A stretch of DNA of 64,000 nt from Rhabdornis inornatus (Eukaryota; Chordata; Aves; Passeriformes; Rhabdornithidae). This document shows, in pieces, positions 1-11,830 of the stretch; position 1 is the stretch's first letter, and each line of letters begins with the position of its first letter. The notes beneath the pieces were generated by a model. It ran no database searches. It was not told the DNA's origin and worked only from the letters and a program-made list of their open reading frames with translations. The DNA lies in NCBI GenBank assembly GCA_013397075.1, contig VWZS01007634.1, forward strand, positions 140,502-204,501, written 5' to 3'. The position numbers and the translations under genes are program-made.

Positions 1-91
1 CTATCCTGTCCTTTGAAACCGGCATTTTATGTATCAGGAATGGAGTTTTGATGAAAGGAGTGGAAGGGAGGATCCCGTTTTGGAAGTTATT

Positions 92-240
92 CCATAGAAT
101 CATAGAAGTATTTAGGTTGGAAAAGACCTCAGCAGTGCCCAGCACAGGGGGACAATCACTGCCCTGGTCCTGCTGGACACACTATTTCTGGTACAGGCCA
201 CTCAGAGGAGCTCACCTGGTGCCAGTGTGCCACTGGTGAC
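92..240 (-). mobile_element. CR1 LINE fragment (3' end plus internal piece)
   Basis: On the plus strand the copy begins with the reverse complement of a CR1 tail (ATAGAATCATAGAA) and then GGTTGGAAAAGACCTC, the hallmark of the CR1 3' end. After about position 140 it jumps to a block resembling a more 5' part of CR1 read in reverse (CACACTATTTCTGGTACAGG). This implies an internal deletion. CR1 is a non-LTR retrotransposon that inserts by target-primed reverse transcription, and most copies are 5' truncated. This one is too degraded to code. The right boundary is uncertain and could extend to about 340. Confidence 0.75.
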
Positions 241-379
241 ACAGCAAGTCCTTCACTGTGGGACCCAGCATCAGCAGCAACCAAATCTGGGCTGGGAGGC
301 TCCTGCCTGGCCTGTACAGCAGGTGGCATCCAGGAATTTGGGGTCTGCATTTGTGGTGGGGAAGATTTTATTCAAACAG

Positions 380-600
380 CCTCAAGGTTCACCAGGGGAG
401 GTTCACGTTGGACATCAGGAAGAATTTCTTCACTGGAAGGGTGGCCAGGCATTGGAAGGGGTTGCTCAGGACAGTTCCCATCCCTGGAGGTGTTCAAGGA
501 ATGACTGGATGTGGCACTCAGTGCCCTGGGCTGGTTGAGAGGATGCTGAGCACTCAAAGGTTGGATTTGATGATTTTGGAGATCTCTTCCAAGGCCTTCT
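380..600 (+). mobile_element. CR1 LINE fragment, 3' part
   Basis: Plus-strand CR1 3' region. It shows the block GGTTCACGTTGGACATCAGG, followed by AAGAATTTCTTCACTGGAAG and CATCCCTGGAGGTGTTCAAG, then a degenerate 3' end near GATCTCTTCCAAGGCC. The usual 8-bp tail is missing. It lies immediately before a minus-strand CR1 covering the same part of the element, so the two can pair as a foldback. Several substitutions and frame breaks show it is non-functional. Confidence 0.8.
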
Positions 601-607
601 TCTTGGA

Positions 608-965
608 AGTAATTTCTTGCACACTTCCAGGAATGGTGACTCCACCAGCTCTCTGGGCAGCCTTTTCTAATGCCTGACCATCCTTCCAGTGAGGAAATTC
701 TTCCTGATCCCACCTGACCCTCCCCTGGTGCAGCTCGACGCTGTTTCCTCTCATCCTGTCCCTGTTCCCTGGGAGCAGAGCCAGACCTCCCCCAGCTGCC
801 CCCTCCTGTCCCCTCCTCAGGGAGTTGTGGAGAGTGAGAAGGTCCCCCCTGAGCCTCCTTTTCTCTGGGCTGAGCCCCCACAGCTCCCTCAGCTGCTCCT
901 GGTGCTCCAGACCCTTCCTCAGCTCTGTTCTCTTCCATGGACACTCTCCAGCCTCTCAATGCCTT
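608..965 (-). mobile_element. CR1 LINE fragment, 3' half without the tail
   Basis: This is the reverse complement of CR1. Recognisable blocks in plus-strand order are GAGGAAATTCTTCCTGATCC, CCTGACCCTCCCCTGGTGCA, TCATCCTGTCCCTGTTCCCT and CTGAGCCCCCACAGCTCCCT, ending with GACACTCTCCAGCCTCTCAA. The extreme 3' tail is absent at the left edge, where it meets the plus-strand copy. The long frames that cross it on both strands are by-products of this GC-rich repeat and are not genes. Confidence 0.85.
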
Positions 966-3479
966 TCTGGAAGTGAGGAGAAAAGACACAGGAAACAACA
1001 CAACCCAAGGGAGAGGTTTCCAGAGGCTGAAGGAACCACCTCCAAACCCCAGAAATCCCCTTGGGAATAACCCAGGGAACCCAGGGAATAAGCTGATCAT
1101 CTGCGGGGGCAGGGAAGGAATTTGTCACCATCTGCCTCTTGTCTCTCTGCTGTGGGGAGTAATAAGCAAGTGAGGAAGGGAGGATTCAGCAGTGTTATTA
1201 GGTGGAGAACGGCATTATTCCCCCTGTCTGCACCGCATAAATGAGTGTGTATTTTTCATAATGGGGGAATACATGCAGGGAGAGAGAAAAAATGTTTAAA
1301 AAAGAAAGAAGGAAAGGGGGGAGGGGGGAAATGAATCGATATAACAGAAGCATTAGGGCACTCAGGGGAGTGTTTTACTGGGGCCATTAATATACTTCTC
1401 AGGTGGTAAAAGCCACTTAGCCTTTAAAAATGATAATGAAATGTTAACTACCCAAAGCATTATTGCTGAGTCACGGAGAGCCAGGCAGCCCTTCAGCTCC
1501 CATCTGATCGAGGGGTGCTGGCAGGGCTCTCACCAGCCCTGGCCAGCGTGGGGAGCAATGATCCAGCACATCCTGCCTCCCTGGGCACGTGAGAGCCCAG
1601 CTCCAGGCAGCCCTGCACTGCTGGTACAGCTGTTCCAGCATGGGCACCCCTGCCAGCTGTGCCCCAGCTCCTCACCCACCTGGCACTGGATCATCCATCC
1701 AGCCTCAGGTGATCCCCCATTGCACAGGGGGACTCAACCCCTGGGAGGGCAGGGAGGAGTGAGGAGCATCAGACCCAAATGCTGCAGCCACGCTGCTTCC
1801 AAGCCAAAGGGAACACCACGGGAATTGGGAAGGCCACCAGCATTTGCAGAGATCCATGCACAAGGATGTTTTGAAGGAGAAAGCTGCAGATGCCATGGCT
1901 GCAGAGGATCCCATGCTGGGGAAGCTCAGGATCATGAATGCCACGAGTGTCCACTGCTGCCAGTGCAGGGATGAGATGTGCCAGGGCATGAGATTCCCTC
2001 TTGGCTCCCAGGAGATGGCACAAAGCCGCAGTGGAGCTCTCATGGGGTTTTAGTCTACAAACCCTTGGTGACTGCAGGTACCTGGCTGGTAAAATCCTAA
2101 ACCACTCGGACCAGCCTGAGATCCTGGAGACCTCTTGATGTTGATGGAGACCCCCATGTTGATGAATGTGCAGAGTTTTAGAGGCATTGGGCACCCCCAA
2201 ATTACTGACCAGCTCTGAAAACCATGGGGGTCAAATTCTGGCTGTGTTTCTTTCACAGTGGGGGTTTTCTCACAATGGGAGAAGCAAAAGTTCGTCCTGC
2301 AAGGGGGCAGGAATTCTCGCTGCTCATCTTTTATGAATCTCTGACTTTTATTTGATTGCAAAGGGCCCAAACAGCCCCCCATGGTGTCACACGAGGAAAT
2401 TCAACAGGCTGGTATGGTCCAGCGAGCTGCAGTGTGAGATGAAGGTCTTCTCCTAGGACGATTCAGTGCCCAAGCAGAAAATTAATTTCCTTCCATCCAT
2501 CTGTATATGACCCAAAACCTTCCCTAGTCAGGGAGATTATGAAGTTTTTTCACGAATGTGGATTGAAAGTCAGAGGTAGCTGTGAAGGATGCTGGAGGAG
2601 GACTGAGTCTCTGGGGGGACAGGGAGCAGCTTGGCTCCTGGAGGCACACCATCACTCTCATCCACTGCACCCGCTTCAGGCACTACTGGAGACCTGTTTC
2701 CGGGGAATTTTTTTACTTGGGTGAGTTTTCACCTCCGTTAGGGAGGAACTGGCAACACCTAAAGCAACCAAACAGCACTCCTTACCTCTTTTAGCCCCAC
2801 ACAGAAGTCACTGCATTTGCAGCAGGGGGATGTGTTCAGGAATGCTGGCTGTGGCACAGATCCTGGTCACTGCAGTGTACAGAGCTAAGGATATCACAAA
2901 AGCACGGCTGGGACTCTTGCACACCGCTGAGCAGGCTGTGAGTGTCCCCAGCCATCCTGGCTGGTCTGAGGCTGCATTTCCCCCATAGTTTGTGGGGGAG
3001 GGTTCTGTTCACCAGCATCTCTCTGGGAATGCAGCCCCAAGGTCAATCTGCCCTGCACATGATGCCAGTCCTCCCGGAGCCCAGGGAAGGGCGGAGCAGT
3101 GGCAGCTGGTGCTGCATGCCCGGCTCTGTACCTGGGAGGGGGAGATGGAGAAATAGGAACACTTCCCACCTCCTCCCCTGCCTCACCTCCACGCTTCACC
3201 CTCTTCCAGGGGAGAAATCAGCAGGAGGCAGCTCTGATCTTGCAGGTCCTGCTGGGACCCACCCTGGCAAAGCCTGGCTGTGCATGATGGAGGCAGGGTC
3301 ACCCCCATGGAGCCTCCAGCGCGGCGAGCAGGAGGCTGCTGTGCAATCCTGCGGTTGTGGAGCAGGGGCTGTGCCCCTACCCCTAACCCATAAACCGGGT
3401 TTCCTTTGTGCTCTGCAGAGAGCCTGCAGGTACAGCGCAGAGGGCATCTGAAGGACATCTCCTTCCAGCGTGGCACTCC
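966..3479. other. No gene recognised; contains a purine tract
   Basis: No coding exon, RNA gene or repeat family could be supported here. A pure A/G run of 34 bases lies at 1298-1331 and contains two six-base G runs. Positions 1180-1440 are AT-rich, then the sequence becomes GC-rich. The frame at 1441-1974 is open for 177 codons but is rich in H, S, P and W and resembles no family. Confidence 0.5.
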
Positions 3480-3840
3480 CGGAATTGAAGGACACGGAGG
3501 GCTTTAGCGTCTGCTGAGAGAAGCGCTTCTCAGAGCGGGGTCACGCCGTGCCTGGAGCCGTCGGGGAGCCCTAAATGGGTCACGCTGCTCTGCAGAGCCT
3601 GGCCACGGGGTGTGGCTGGACCAGCCCCGCTGCTCGCCAGCCCCGCTGCCCCAGGGCCACCCCCTGGAGCAGCCCCTGGCCCCACTGGCACCCCCAGCCC
3701 CGCTATTAAGAAGGACGCAGCCGCCCTGCGCTGGAGCGCTTTATCCCCAGCGCCCGCTGTGAGTAAAATTGCCTGGGATCAGGTGGTGCGAGCCAATTTC
3801 TCTCGCAGCAGGGGCTGCAGGTAAAGCACCTCGGTGGAGA
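3480..3840. promoter_or_regulatory. CpG-rich candidate promoter with splice donor
   Basis: By eye there are about two dozen CpG dinucleotides in roughly 360 bp, far denser than in the flanks, which is typical of a vertebrate CpG-island promoter. On the plus strand a weak TATA-like TATTAAG lies near 3704. A strong donor, GTGAGTAAAA, starts at 3759, so a short untranslated first exon ending at 3758 is possible. A perfect 14-bp palindrome, GAGAAGCGCTTCTC, sits at 3518-3531. No matching downstream coding exon was recognised. Orientation and promoter status are inferences. Confidence 0.35.
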
Positions 3841-5109
3841 GGAGCTTGTGCTGCTCTGAACTTTTCTGTTGCCCGCCTGAACTCGGGGAAGAGGAGAAGG
3901 GATATTGTGTGCACTCAAGCAGAAGCAGAGAAGATGCCAAGAGAGGAGAGAAGCAGATGGAAAAGGCAGAGAAAGCTCAAGATGAGGAGAGAGCAGGAAG
4001 GAAGGAGCAGAGGAAGGATAAAGCAAGAGGGAGGTGAGAAAAGAGCTGGAGCTGGGATGCCACAGAGCAGTGGCCCAGGCAGCAAGAGAGCTGCATCTTC
4101 TCTTTCTTGTCCTACAAACCAGACACAGACGTGGCAGCAGCTAATCTTCCTGGCTCGTGAACAAAAGGATTCTTTTCATGCCAGTAATCCAAGAGCTGCC
4201 ATGCCACGGCTCTCCCAGCTCATCTGCTGTGAATGCACTTCTGTGGCGTCCAACTGAACGGGTTAGCAAAATAAAGACAGATGGCAATGGATTAGCTCTA
4301 ACACTTCTTCTGTATCACAATGCAATCACTGCAGTCTTCTCCACTGCCTCCTCTCAGGACAGTTTGCTTGTGCTGCAGCTGTGCAGCCACCCCCAGGTGT
4401 CCCAGCTCCAGAGCCACAACCCCTCGAGCAGGAAAGGTTTGCCATGGTTGTTGTCTTTGTTCCTTGGTAAACCCATCCTAGGGAGAGGCTGTGGTCAGAG
4501 GGAAGGACTCTCCACTGAAATGAGATTTCTTCAGGGCAGGCTCTGAGGCACGTGGTGATAAAGGAGATGCATTGATGAGCAGCATTTTTAGCATCTAAAC
4601 CCATCATCACCAAGAGTGCAGCACGTGGTCAGTTAAATGATGAGGCAAATATACCAAGAAACAGAAAACCTCTTGTCTTCTTTATTTAGTCCACTTTGCC
4701 CAAGTCAGGCTGGCTGCAGATGTAGAGCTTACAGTGAGCCCAGGCCCAGGTGATGTGACAAGAAAATGCATTTCTGCTGGGCACAAAGTGTGCTGGACAC
4801 AGCCTAGCTTTGTTTAAACTGGGACATTTTTCCCTATGGTTTTCCAGCCAGAAGCTATGTGGGAATTCCAGCATCAAATCTCACAAAGAACTGATCTTTA
4901 CAACTTTGTTGGTAACTATCCTTTCCAACTGCATGAGTTGTTTGGGCTGAGCTGTCTCCTGCAGCAAGGGAAACTTCACCCTAACATCTCAGTGGAGCCA
5001 GTCTAAGCTCAGTTTTACAGGGTTTGGCATCTCTGGTAGCACTGGTAACTTCAGGGATACCCAGGTTCCTCAGGGTGGACAAGTTTCTGTGCTCTGAAGG
5101 AGCCCCCTG
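3841..5109. other. No gene recognised; AG-rich strand segment
   Basis: Positions 3890-4050 are strongly purine-biased on the plus strand, mainly GAG, AAG and GGA triplets. This yields a charged K/E/R-rich accidental frame. The rest, to 5109, shows no repeat family or exon that I can support. Confidence 0.45.
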
Positions 5110-5301
5110 ATCTCATTCAGTCGGTCCATGGGATGTCTTCACCTCTGACCCTGTGATTTGGGAAACCACCCCTTCTGAATATTCATCTAAGGTCACCACA
5201 TGAGCCAGCAGTCCCATTTCATCAAGAAGATGCATTTTCCCATGAAACTGAATATTTCTTAGAAGTCCTGCCAGGTACAATTCAACCAATTTTTCTGTCA
5301 C
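5110..5301 (-). CDS. Protein-like open segment ending in TGA; unrecognised, possible terminal exon or gene relic
   Basis: Minus-strand frame of about 62 codons ending with TGA at 5110-5112. Unlike most accidental frames here, it has a balanced globular composition: alternating hydrophobics (LVELYLAGLLRNIQFHGK) followed by an acidic stretch (VVTLDEYSEGVV). A possible acceptor lies just upstream, after GTGACCAG, preceded by a T-rich segment of about 25 nt. If so, the segment would be a terminal coding exon entered in phase 1. The family is not recognised and no upstream exon could be joined. It could equally be chance or an exon relic of an old duplicated gene. Confidence 0.25.
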
Positions 5302-8300
5302 TGGTCACCTGGAGCTCACATAAACAAAAATTACCAAGAAACTTGAAACTCTTGCTCCCTGAAAAATACCAAGACTTAGTTAATGCTCTTGACAAGAAGA
5401 TATCTTGTCTTTGGAATTGTTCAGTTTATTTACAACCTATAAACAAGATAAGGCTCCAAGCAGCCTGATTTAGTCTTTAAATTATCCCTGCTTTAAACTG
5501 GAGGATGGAGCAATGACTGCTCAAGGTCCTTTTTCAGCTCCCTGTCTGTGAGTGGAAGTTCCTATTGGGATGCTCTAACCTTGCAGCTGAGTCCAACAGC
5601 TCAGAGCTGAACCTGCCTGATGGATGTTCTGAGTGTCCAGTCCCACCTGCCAGCCTGCTTAACCAAACTATGCTCCCCAGCGTGCCCAGGGATATCCTTA
5701 TGGATGTCCTTTGATATTTTCTGTGGATATTTGGTCAGTAGTATTCCTGATAATCTTATTTATGCCTAAAAATATCAGGTTTGTTCCGGGATGCACTGGA
5801 ATCGTGGGTTCAGGACACACATGGAGGTGCTGGATCCTGTCCAGGGAAGGGAATGGAGATGAGGAAGGCTCTGGAGCACAAGTCTGATGAGGAGTGGCTG
5901 AGAAAACTGGGGGGTTCAGATCCCAGAGCAGCGATGGAACGAGGTGTGTGGGAGCACCTCTGCCACCCATCACACCACTGCCCACAGGAAAATCCTGAGT
6001 GAACAGCAAGCTGTGAGATCATGGATGATATGAGGTGAAATCAGGATGCTTTGGGAAAGGTAGGTGACACCTGAAATGAGCTCTGACAAAATCCTGGTGC
6101 CCTCTGCACTCGGCTGTGTCTGTGCAAGATGAGAGGGAGTGAGGCTGGCAGGAGCTTGGCCCGTGCTGGAGTTGCACATTCCTGGCAGGCTGAGCAGTTC
6201 TACGGGAATGGCTGCTTGAAGCAGGGCTGTCTGCAGTGCCCTGCACCCCTCCCCTCTGGGAAAGGCACTGGGAGAGCAGAGGCAAAGGTGTGGTCCAAGC
6301 AGAGCTGTCAGTGCTCATGCTGAGAATGAGCTTCACTGCAGCACCAGCGACCAGCCCAGCTTGCCAGGCAGGGATAGTGCAGGCTGAGATCTTCACTGGA
6401 CACCTACTGATACTGATATTTTTATCTCAAGGAGCCAGAAATCAGAATTATACATCCCAGAGCCCAGCCCAGAAGGGACAAACACTTCCATCACCATGAC
6501 AGCATTAGAAGCTTGCCCTGAGCAGGGCCAGGACACCCACTGGAGATGCTGGGAAAGCAAAACATCCAACAACCTTCCACAGCCCGAGCTTCTTCAACAC
6601 AGAGCAAGGCATGTTTCCCCTCATAAAATGTAAGATTCTTTCCTTTCCCACTGGCATTCTGAGTTCTGCCAAAGCCAGACTGAGCGGGCAGCCTGGATTT
6701 TGACACTTCCTGTCTTCAGGGCGCTTGAGTTTTTCTGCAACCTCCTCTTAGTGTTTGCTTTCTCTTGTGCAAGGTGGAATTGGCCAGGCAGCCAAGCAGC
6801 AGGCACCGATGACAGCCTGCCAGGGCGTCCTGGGCTCCTCCAGGATGCTGACAACAGACAAGCCATTATCACCCCTCCCATGCCTGGGAAAGGTTTTGCC
6901 AGGGGTGATTGCAATCACAGCCCTCAGCACAGCTTTCCCTGCGAAGCACACACGGCTTTTAGGGATGTGGTTTGACTGTGTGGCAACCAGCAACTGCTCC
7001 TTTTGCCACCTGACCTGCTCAGAGGCTGCTTCCAGCTGCTCTGTCCCACCTTTCTGCTTCCCATAGCATCACCTCTCCCCAGAATGATGCCCTTCATTAC
7101 TTTGCTGCACTTCTGCACTGTTTCCAAGGGCTCCTGGTGACCCAGCCAGGGAAGCCTGGCACTTTGGACAGTTTGTCCTCCTGGGGAGCAGCTGCCTGTT
7201 TGCTTAGCTCTGCTCTGCAGCTTCCTTCCCTCACATCCCAAAATAAAGCGCAGTTGCTGCTGTGGATGCTGCAGGTGGTGATTCAGCCCCTGACCTGCCA
7301 AGGCCTCCCTGGAGACCGACACCTGGATCCTGCAAGTGGAACTGGAGCCTCCAGCACACAGCTCTGCTCCTGGTAATGGCCATGGTCACTCGGCTGGTGA
7401 TCAGCTTGGGAGGAGGTGGGGAAGGGGAAAAAAAGGGGTATTGATGTGGACAGGGATCTTGAAAGGTTCATTCACAGTAAAACCATGGAGCTGCAGCCAG
7501 CACAGGATCATCTCCTTCATAAACCTCCTAAGGCAGTGCTGCAATTTGCATCTGGATGCGTTTCATTCCCTATCAATGTTCATTAGCAGCTGCCCAGCAC
7601 TAAGCTGCCTGCTTGGGAATAATTAGTCCCTTTCTCTGAAGGTCATGGCAGTGCTAACATCATAACTTCCCTTTCTTTGAAGGTGCAGACAGTTGGATGC
7701 TGCGAGCATCCTTTAAAGTGCTCCTGTGAGAGGTACCCAGAACGCACAGGCAGTGGGGCAGCACAGACAGCCAGCTTGGTGCTGCTGGCTTTATTCTTAC
7801 AGCGAATATCAAAGTTGCATGACAACTTTGCTGCTTGAGCTGGAGACAGCAGAGGTCTGGAACAGAGAGGGAAGAACAGAACGAACCTGAGAGGCAGTGT
7901 TCTGTTTGGGTTTTTGCTCCTATTGTAAGCTCAGGGCTCTCCATTCAGTCATTCACAGACAGAACAGCGGCTCCAGGACAGGGTTTTAGGTGGCTGGGTC
8001 ACCATAACTCTTCCCTGCCCTCGAGCCTGCGGGCTTGAGCACTGAAAAGTAATTTTCGGTGACTCATGCGTCAGTGTTAGCCAGCCAAGGGAGCCCCAGG
8101 GGCTGCTTCAGCTTTGAAGAGACTCTTCAGAGAACAGCCTGTGCAAATGTGGCCATGGGAGCTGCTGCTTCACAGCACAGTGGCCTCCTGCTGGGGTTTG
8201 TGGCCAGCTTGGGGAGGCTGCTGCTCAGCCTCCCACGGGACAGGGATGCTCCACTTCCAGCTGTGGATCCACCGCTTTCCATGGGCACAGAGCTCCAGAG

Positions 8301-8845
8301 CTGCAGCCGCTCCCAGTCTGAGCTGCCTGGTGGCTGTGCCTGTGGTCAGGAGGCAAAGGGCAGCTGGCAGGGTGTGTGGCAGCTCCTTTGAGGCCTGGCC
8401 ACTGCACAGCTCAGGGCAGCTTCCACCTCACGTGCCCGGGGAGCTTCTGGTGCCAGGCCACAGCAAACACCTCTGCAGGACATGAACTTTGCCACTCTGC
8501 CAGGTGGCTCTTGAGAATTCCTGTGCTGCAATGTCTCCTTGCTGGCTTGTGGCCATCACTCCTGGCTCCTCCAGCCCTGCCTGCTGTGGTTATTCCCTAT
8601 GTCCCAGAGGGCATCAGGTGTGCAGTGCAGGATGAGGGATTCTGGCTAACAAGGGCTGTAGCAATGTGACTTTGGGCAGATATCTGACTTCATCAGGGCA
8701 CTCTGCTTTGTCCTCCATAAATTTCAAGCAAATTATCTTCAGGGCATGGTACAAGGTGCATTAGTTCTCCTTCAGGTCAGGGTGCTGTTTCCATGGCCAA
8801 ACCCAGCCTGATCTTATCAAGAAGAATTCCCAGCACAGACAAAAG
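5302..8845. other. No gene recognised
   Basis: About 3.5 kb of ordinary mixed-composition sequence. I see no CR1 or LTR hallmark, no tandem array, and no exon with convincing splice sites. Short frames at 6.0-8.7 kb are C-, S- and P-rich on both strands, as expected by chance in GC-rich DNA. Confidence 0.5.
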
Positions 8846-9345
8846 CCAGTACCCAGTTCTGGGGTCCAGCACAGGAGCTGGAGCTGCTGGAGCAAATCCA
8901 GAGGAGGCACCAGGATGAGGAGAGGGATGGAGCAGCTCTGCTGAGAGGAAAGGCTGGGAGAGCTGGGATTGCTCAGTCTGGAGAAGAAAAGCTTTGGGGT
9001 GACCTCATTGTGGCTTCTTATACCCAAAGGGAACCTGCAAGAAAGATGTAAAGACCATTTACAAGGGCCTGGAGTGACTGGACAAGGAGAAATGGCTTCC
9101 CACTGAGACAGAGTGGGTTTAGAATAAATATTAGGAAGAAATTCTTTCCTGTGAGGGTGATGAGGCCCTGGCACAGAGAGGTTGTGGATGCCCCATCCCT
9201 GGAAGTGTCCAAGGCCAGGTTGGACAGGGCTTGGAGAAAGCTGGCGTAGTGGAAGGTGTCCCTGCCCATGGCTGGGGGTCGGAACAAGATGATCTTTAAG
9301 GTCCCTTCCCACCCAAACCATTCCATGGTTGTATGAATACAGCCT
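8846..9345 (+). mobile_element. CR1 LINE 3' end, about 500 bp
   Basis: One of the better preserved CR1 copies in the window. In order it shows CAGTACCCAGTTCTGGGGTC, GGAGCAAATCCAGAGGAGGC, GGAAGAAATTCTTTCCTGTG, a CATCCCTGGAAGTGTCCAAG block, and the terminal GATCTTTAAGGTCCCTTCCC followed by ACCCAAACCATTCC and a degenerate tail. It is 5' truncated, as usual for CR1, and has indels and stops. The long minus-strand frame across it (8761-9321) is an artefact of the repeat. Confidence 0.9.
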
Positions 9346-10124
9346 TTGTGTAAATATGACACAGCAAGTCTTTGTTACAGTGGAGTAACCTGCTTTTTAA
9401 AACTTTAAATAAGGGAATAAAGTGTAACCTGGAGCCATTTCAAACTCCCAGGCACACAGATTGCTGTTTTACTTGATTGAATCCATGCAGAGACAGTTTC
9501 TTACTGAATAGACAAGAGGTACTCTATCTATTAAAACCTTGCATGAAGGTGAAGCATGTTTTGGTGTCTCTGCAGAAGGCTCTGTAGAGACAGGGGCTGG
9601 CTGTATTTTGTGTTTTATGCAGCACCTAGGAAGGCTGGGGTATAAAATCCACAGCTGCACTCCCTGGTGTGGGATGCCAGTGCACGCACGGCATCGTGTA
9701 TCAGTGCAGCTGTGGGTCACTCTGGGATGACTTGCTGATGAGAGACTTGCATAGGAAATGAGAGAAAATAATCAGGCATTGAGTGCTGGCTGCTCCTTCC
9801 AGCCCTGCTCTGACCCCAGGTCACTGCTGGCAGCTGAAGCACTGCTTGGGAGCTCTGATCCAGCACCAGCTCTGGGGCTGCCCAGGCATTCTGGACTGGT
9901 TTCTGTTTGCTTTATTCAGGTGGTGTGATGGACATCTACAATCCACAGGATGCTCTGGGCTGAGCAGCCCCTCCCTATCCAACCACAGCTCCCTTTTCTG
10001 TGCATGGGGTCAGGTGTCCAGTACTGCATCCCGTGTTCTTCTGTGGAATATCATCATCTCTAATGTGTCTGCTGGACTCTTTGGAATTGATCATTGGCTA
10101 AAACTCCCATTGCTGGTGGGGTGC
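9346..10124. other. No gene recognised
   Basis: Mixed sequence with an AATAAAG at about 9416 and a TATAAAA near 9641. Both are isolated and have no supporting exon. Positions 9900-10124 may be a very diverged 5' continuation of the next CR1 fragment, but I could not align it securely. Confidence 0.4.
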
Positions 10125-10215
10125 TGGCAGATGCTCTGCCCCCAAGAAAGACACTGAGGTGCTGGAGTGAGTCCAGAGAAGAGCAATGGAGCTGGTGAAG
10201 GGTCTGGATGGACAT
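10125..10215 (+). mobile_element. Short CR1 LINE fragment
   Basis: It contains GACACTGAGGTGCTGGAGTG, then AGTCCAGAGAAGAGCAATGG and AGCTGGTGAAGGGTCTGG. This is the internal CR1 segment that normally lies a few hundred bases from the 3' end. Both the 3' tail and the upstream part are missing or too diverged to see. Confidence 0.65.
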
Positions 10216-11612
10216 TTCTTGTTCTTCATCCCCAGAGCTGTGCAGATTCTCCTGTGCCCTCTGGGCTAGAAATAACCTACTCCTCACTCCCCAACCCTCC
10301 TGCATGTCCCAGGCTTTCCCTTCTCACAGTTCCCCAGCTCAGGCACTCAGGATCTCAGCTCCAGGATGGGTTGGAGAATTGTAGAATTCACACAATTGGA
10401 GAAATGCTGAGGGTGCTGAGCTGGCAGAAAAGTTCATCAATCCATGAATGGCTTTTAAAGAAAGGCTATTTCATGTGGTTCCCCACATAAGAACCAGTGG
10501 AATAGTACAGAACAGTCCATCTCAGTCCTCTCAGTTCCATGTGCCCCACTGAGAAAAACCCCAGAGCTTCTCACACAACCTTCTCCCAGCCAGCTTTCCA
10601 TGTTCATTCATTTCTTCCATTTCCCTTTCTTCTGAGGACTTGCTTTGTCCCTGTAGGGTTGTGTTTGTGTGTCTGGGTCTTTGTTGTAATTTCAACCAGC
10701 TTCTGGTTCTCAGGACAGACTCTCTAAAGGCAAGATGAGGCTCTCAGACCCGTGCTCTGTTCTGTACACACTTAAATAGGCCCAAAATTTTATTGCAAAC
10801 TCATTAAACTAATTTTGGTTGTTCCCAGTCCTTCCCATCCTGACCTCAGTGTCTTTTGGGTCCTTGCTATCCCCAAGTCCTTCCTTTGCCTGAAAACACA
10901 GTGGACCAACAAATTTCTTCCTACATATTTAAACACCACTTGTCCATGACCAGCTCATGGCAGCATTGACTTAGAAAGATTTATTTAAATTCATTGAAGG
11001 GTGAAGGCAGTGCCCACCAATCTGATAGCAGAGTTTGATTTTCATGGATGTGGGATCTGTGATTTAATAGGTTTTCCAGGCACCATGGTACAAGAGTTCT
11101 CCTCCAAATGCAACAGGATTGGGGAACTGACCTCACCCCCCTGCCTCTGAATGCTTCCCTTCAGCTCCTGTGCTAGAAATACAGAGCCTGAATATTTCAC
11201 CATTATTGGAAGATAGTTTAATCCTCTTTGTAACTTGGCAGAGCAGATTAGAGTTTCTTCTATATTAAATTAGAGGCTTCTCTAAAGCATCCTAAAAAGA
11301 GCTCATTTCATTAGCATGCTGTTGATTTATTATTTATAATGACTGTTTACAAAACAGCCTGTGAAGATGACGAGGCTCCAGTCAGGTGACTGCACATTTC
11401 TACAGGCAGATCCAGCCCTCCAGAGCAACCTGCATGCCTGGGCTCTGCAAAAAAATTAGCTGCTGATTAGAAGTGATTTGCAAGGAGAGTTTAAACATGC
11501 TAATCCAGCCCTGGCTGAAGGAATGTTGTTGTGATGAAGCTCATTGGGGACCTTAACTGGGGGTTTTAGTGCTGTTTGCCATAGGCTGTCCATGTTTGCT
11601 TCTTCCTCAGGA
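10216..11612. other. No gene recognised; AT-rich stretch
   Basis: From about 10,740 to 11,460 the DNA is AT-rich with many TTTAAAT-type words and no repeat that I can name. No exon with both splice sites and an open frame was found. It could be an old non-coding spacer or a regulatory stretch, which cannot be told from one sequence. Confidence 0.45.
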
Positions 11613-11830
11613 GCATGGAATCCCAGAATGGGCTGGAAGGATCTTAAAGCTGCTTCAATTCCACCCTGTGCCATGGGCAGGGACACCTCCCACTATCCCA
11701 GGGTGCTCCAAGCCCCATCCAACCTGGCCTTGGGCACTTCCAGGGATCCAGGGGCAGCCACAGCTTCTCTGGGCACCCTGTGCCAGAGCCTGCCCACCCT
11801 CACAGGGAAGAATTTCTTCCTAATGACATT
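11613..11830 (-). mobile_element. CR1 LINE 3' end, reverse orientation
   Basis: The copy starts with GGAATCCCAGAATGGGCTGG, a tail-proximal block, then CTGTGCCATGGGCAGGGACA, GCCCCATCCAACCTGGCCTT and CCCTCACAGGGAAGAATTTC. This is the plus-strand view of a minus-strand CR1 3' end. About 215 bp remain. It ends near TTCCTAATGACA, where consensus CR1 would continue with further 5' sequence. Confidence 0.9.

Noticed and set aside
8761..9321. 186-codon minus-strand frame
   Set aside because: It lies antisense across a CR1 3' end. The frame is a property of the repeat.
9411..9425. AATAAA as a gene polyadenylation site
   Set aside because: Isolated signal in AT-rich sequence with no upstream terminal exon. 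Such hexamers are frequent by chance.
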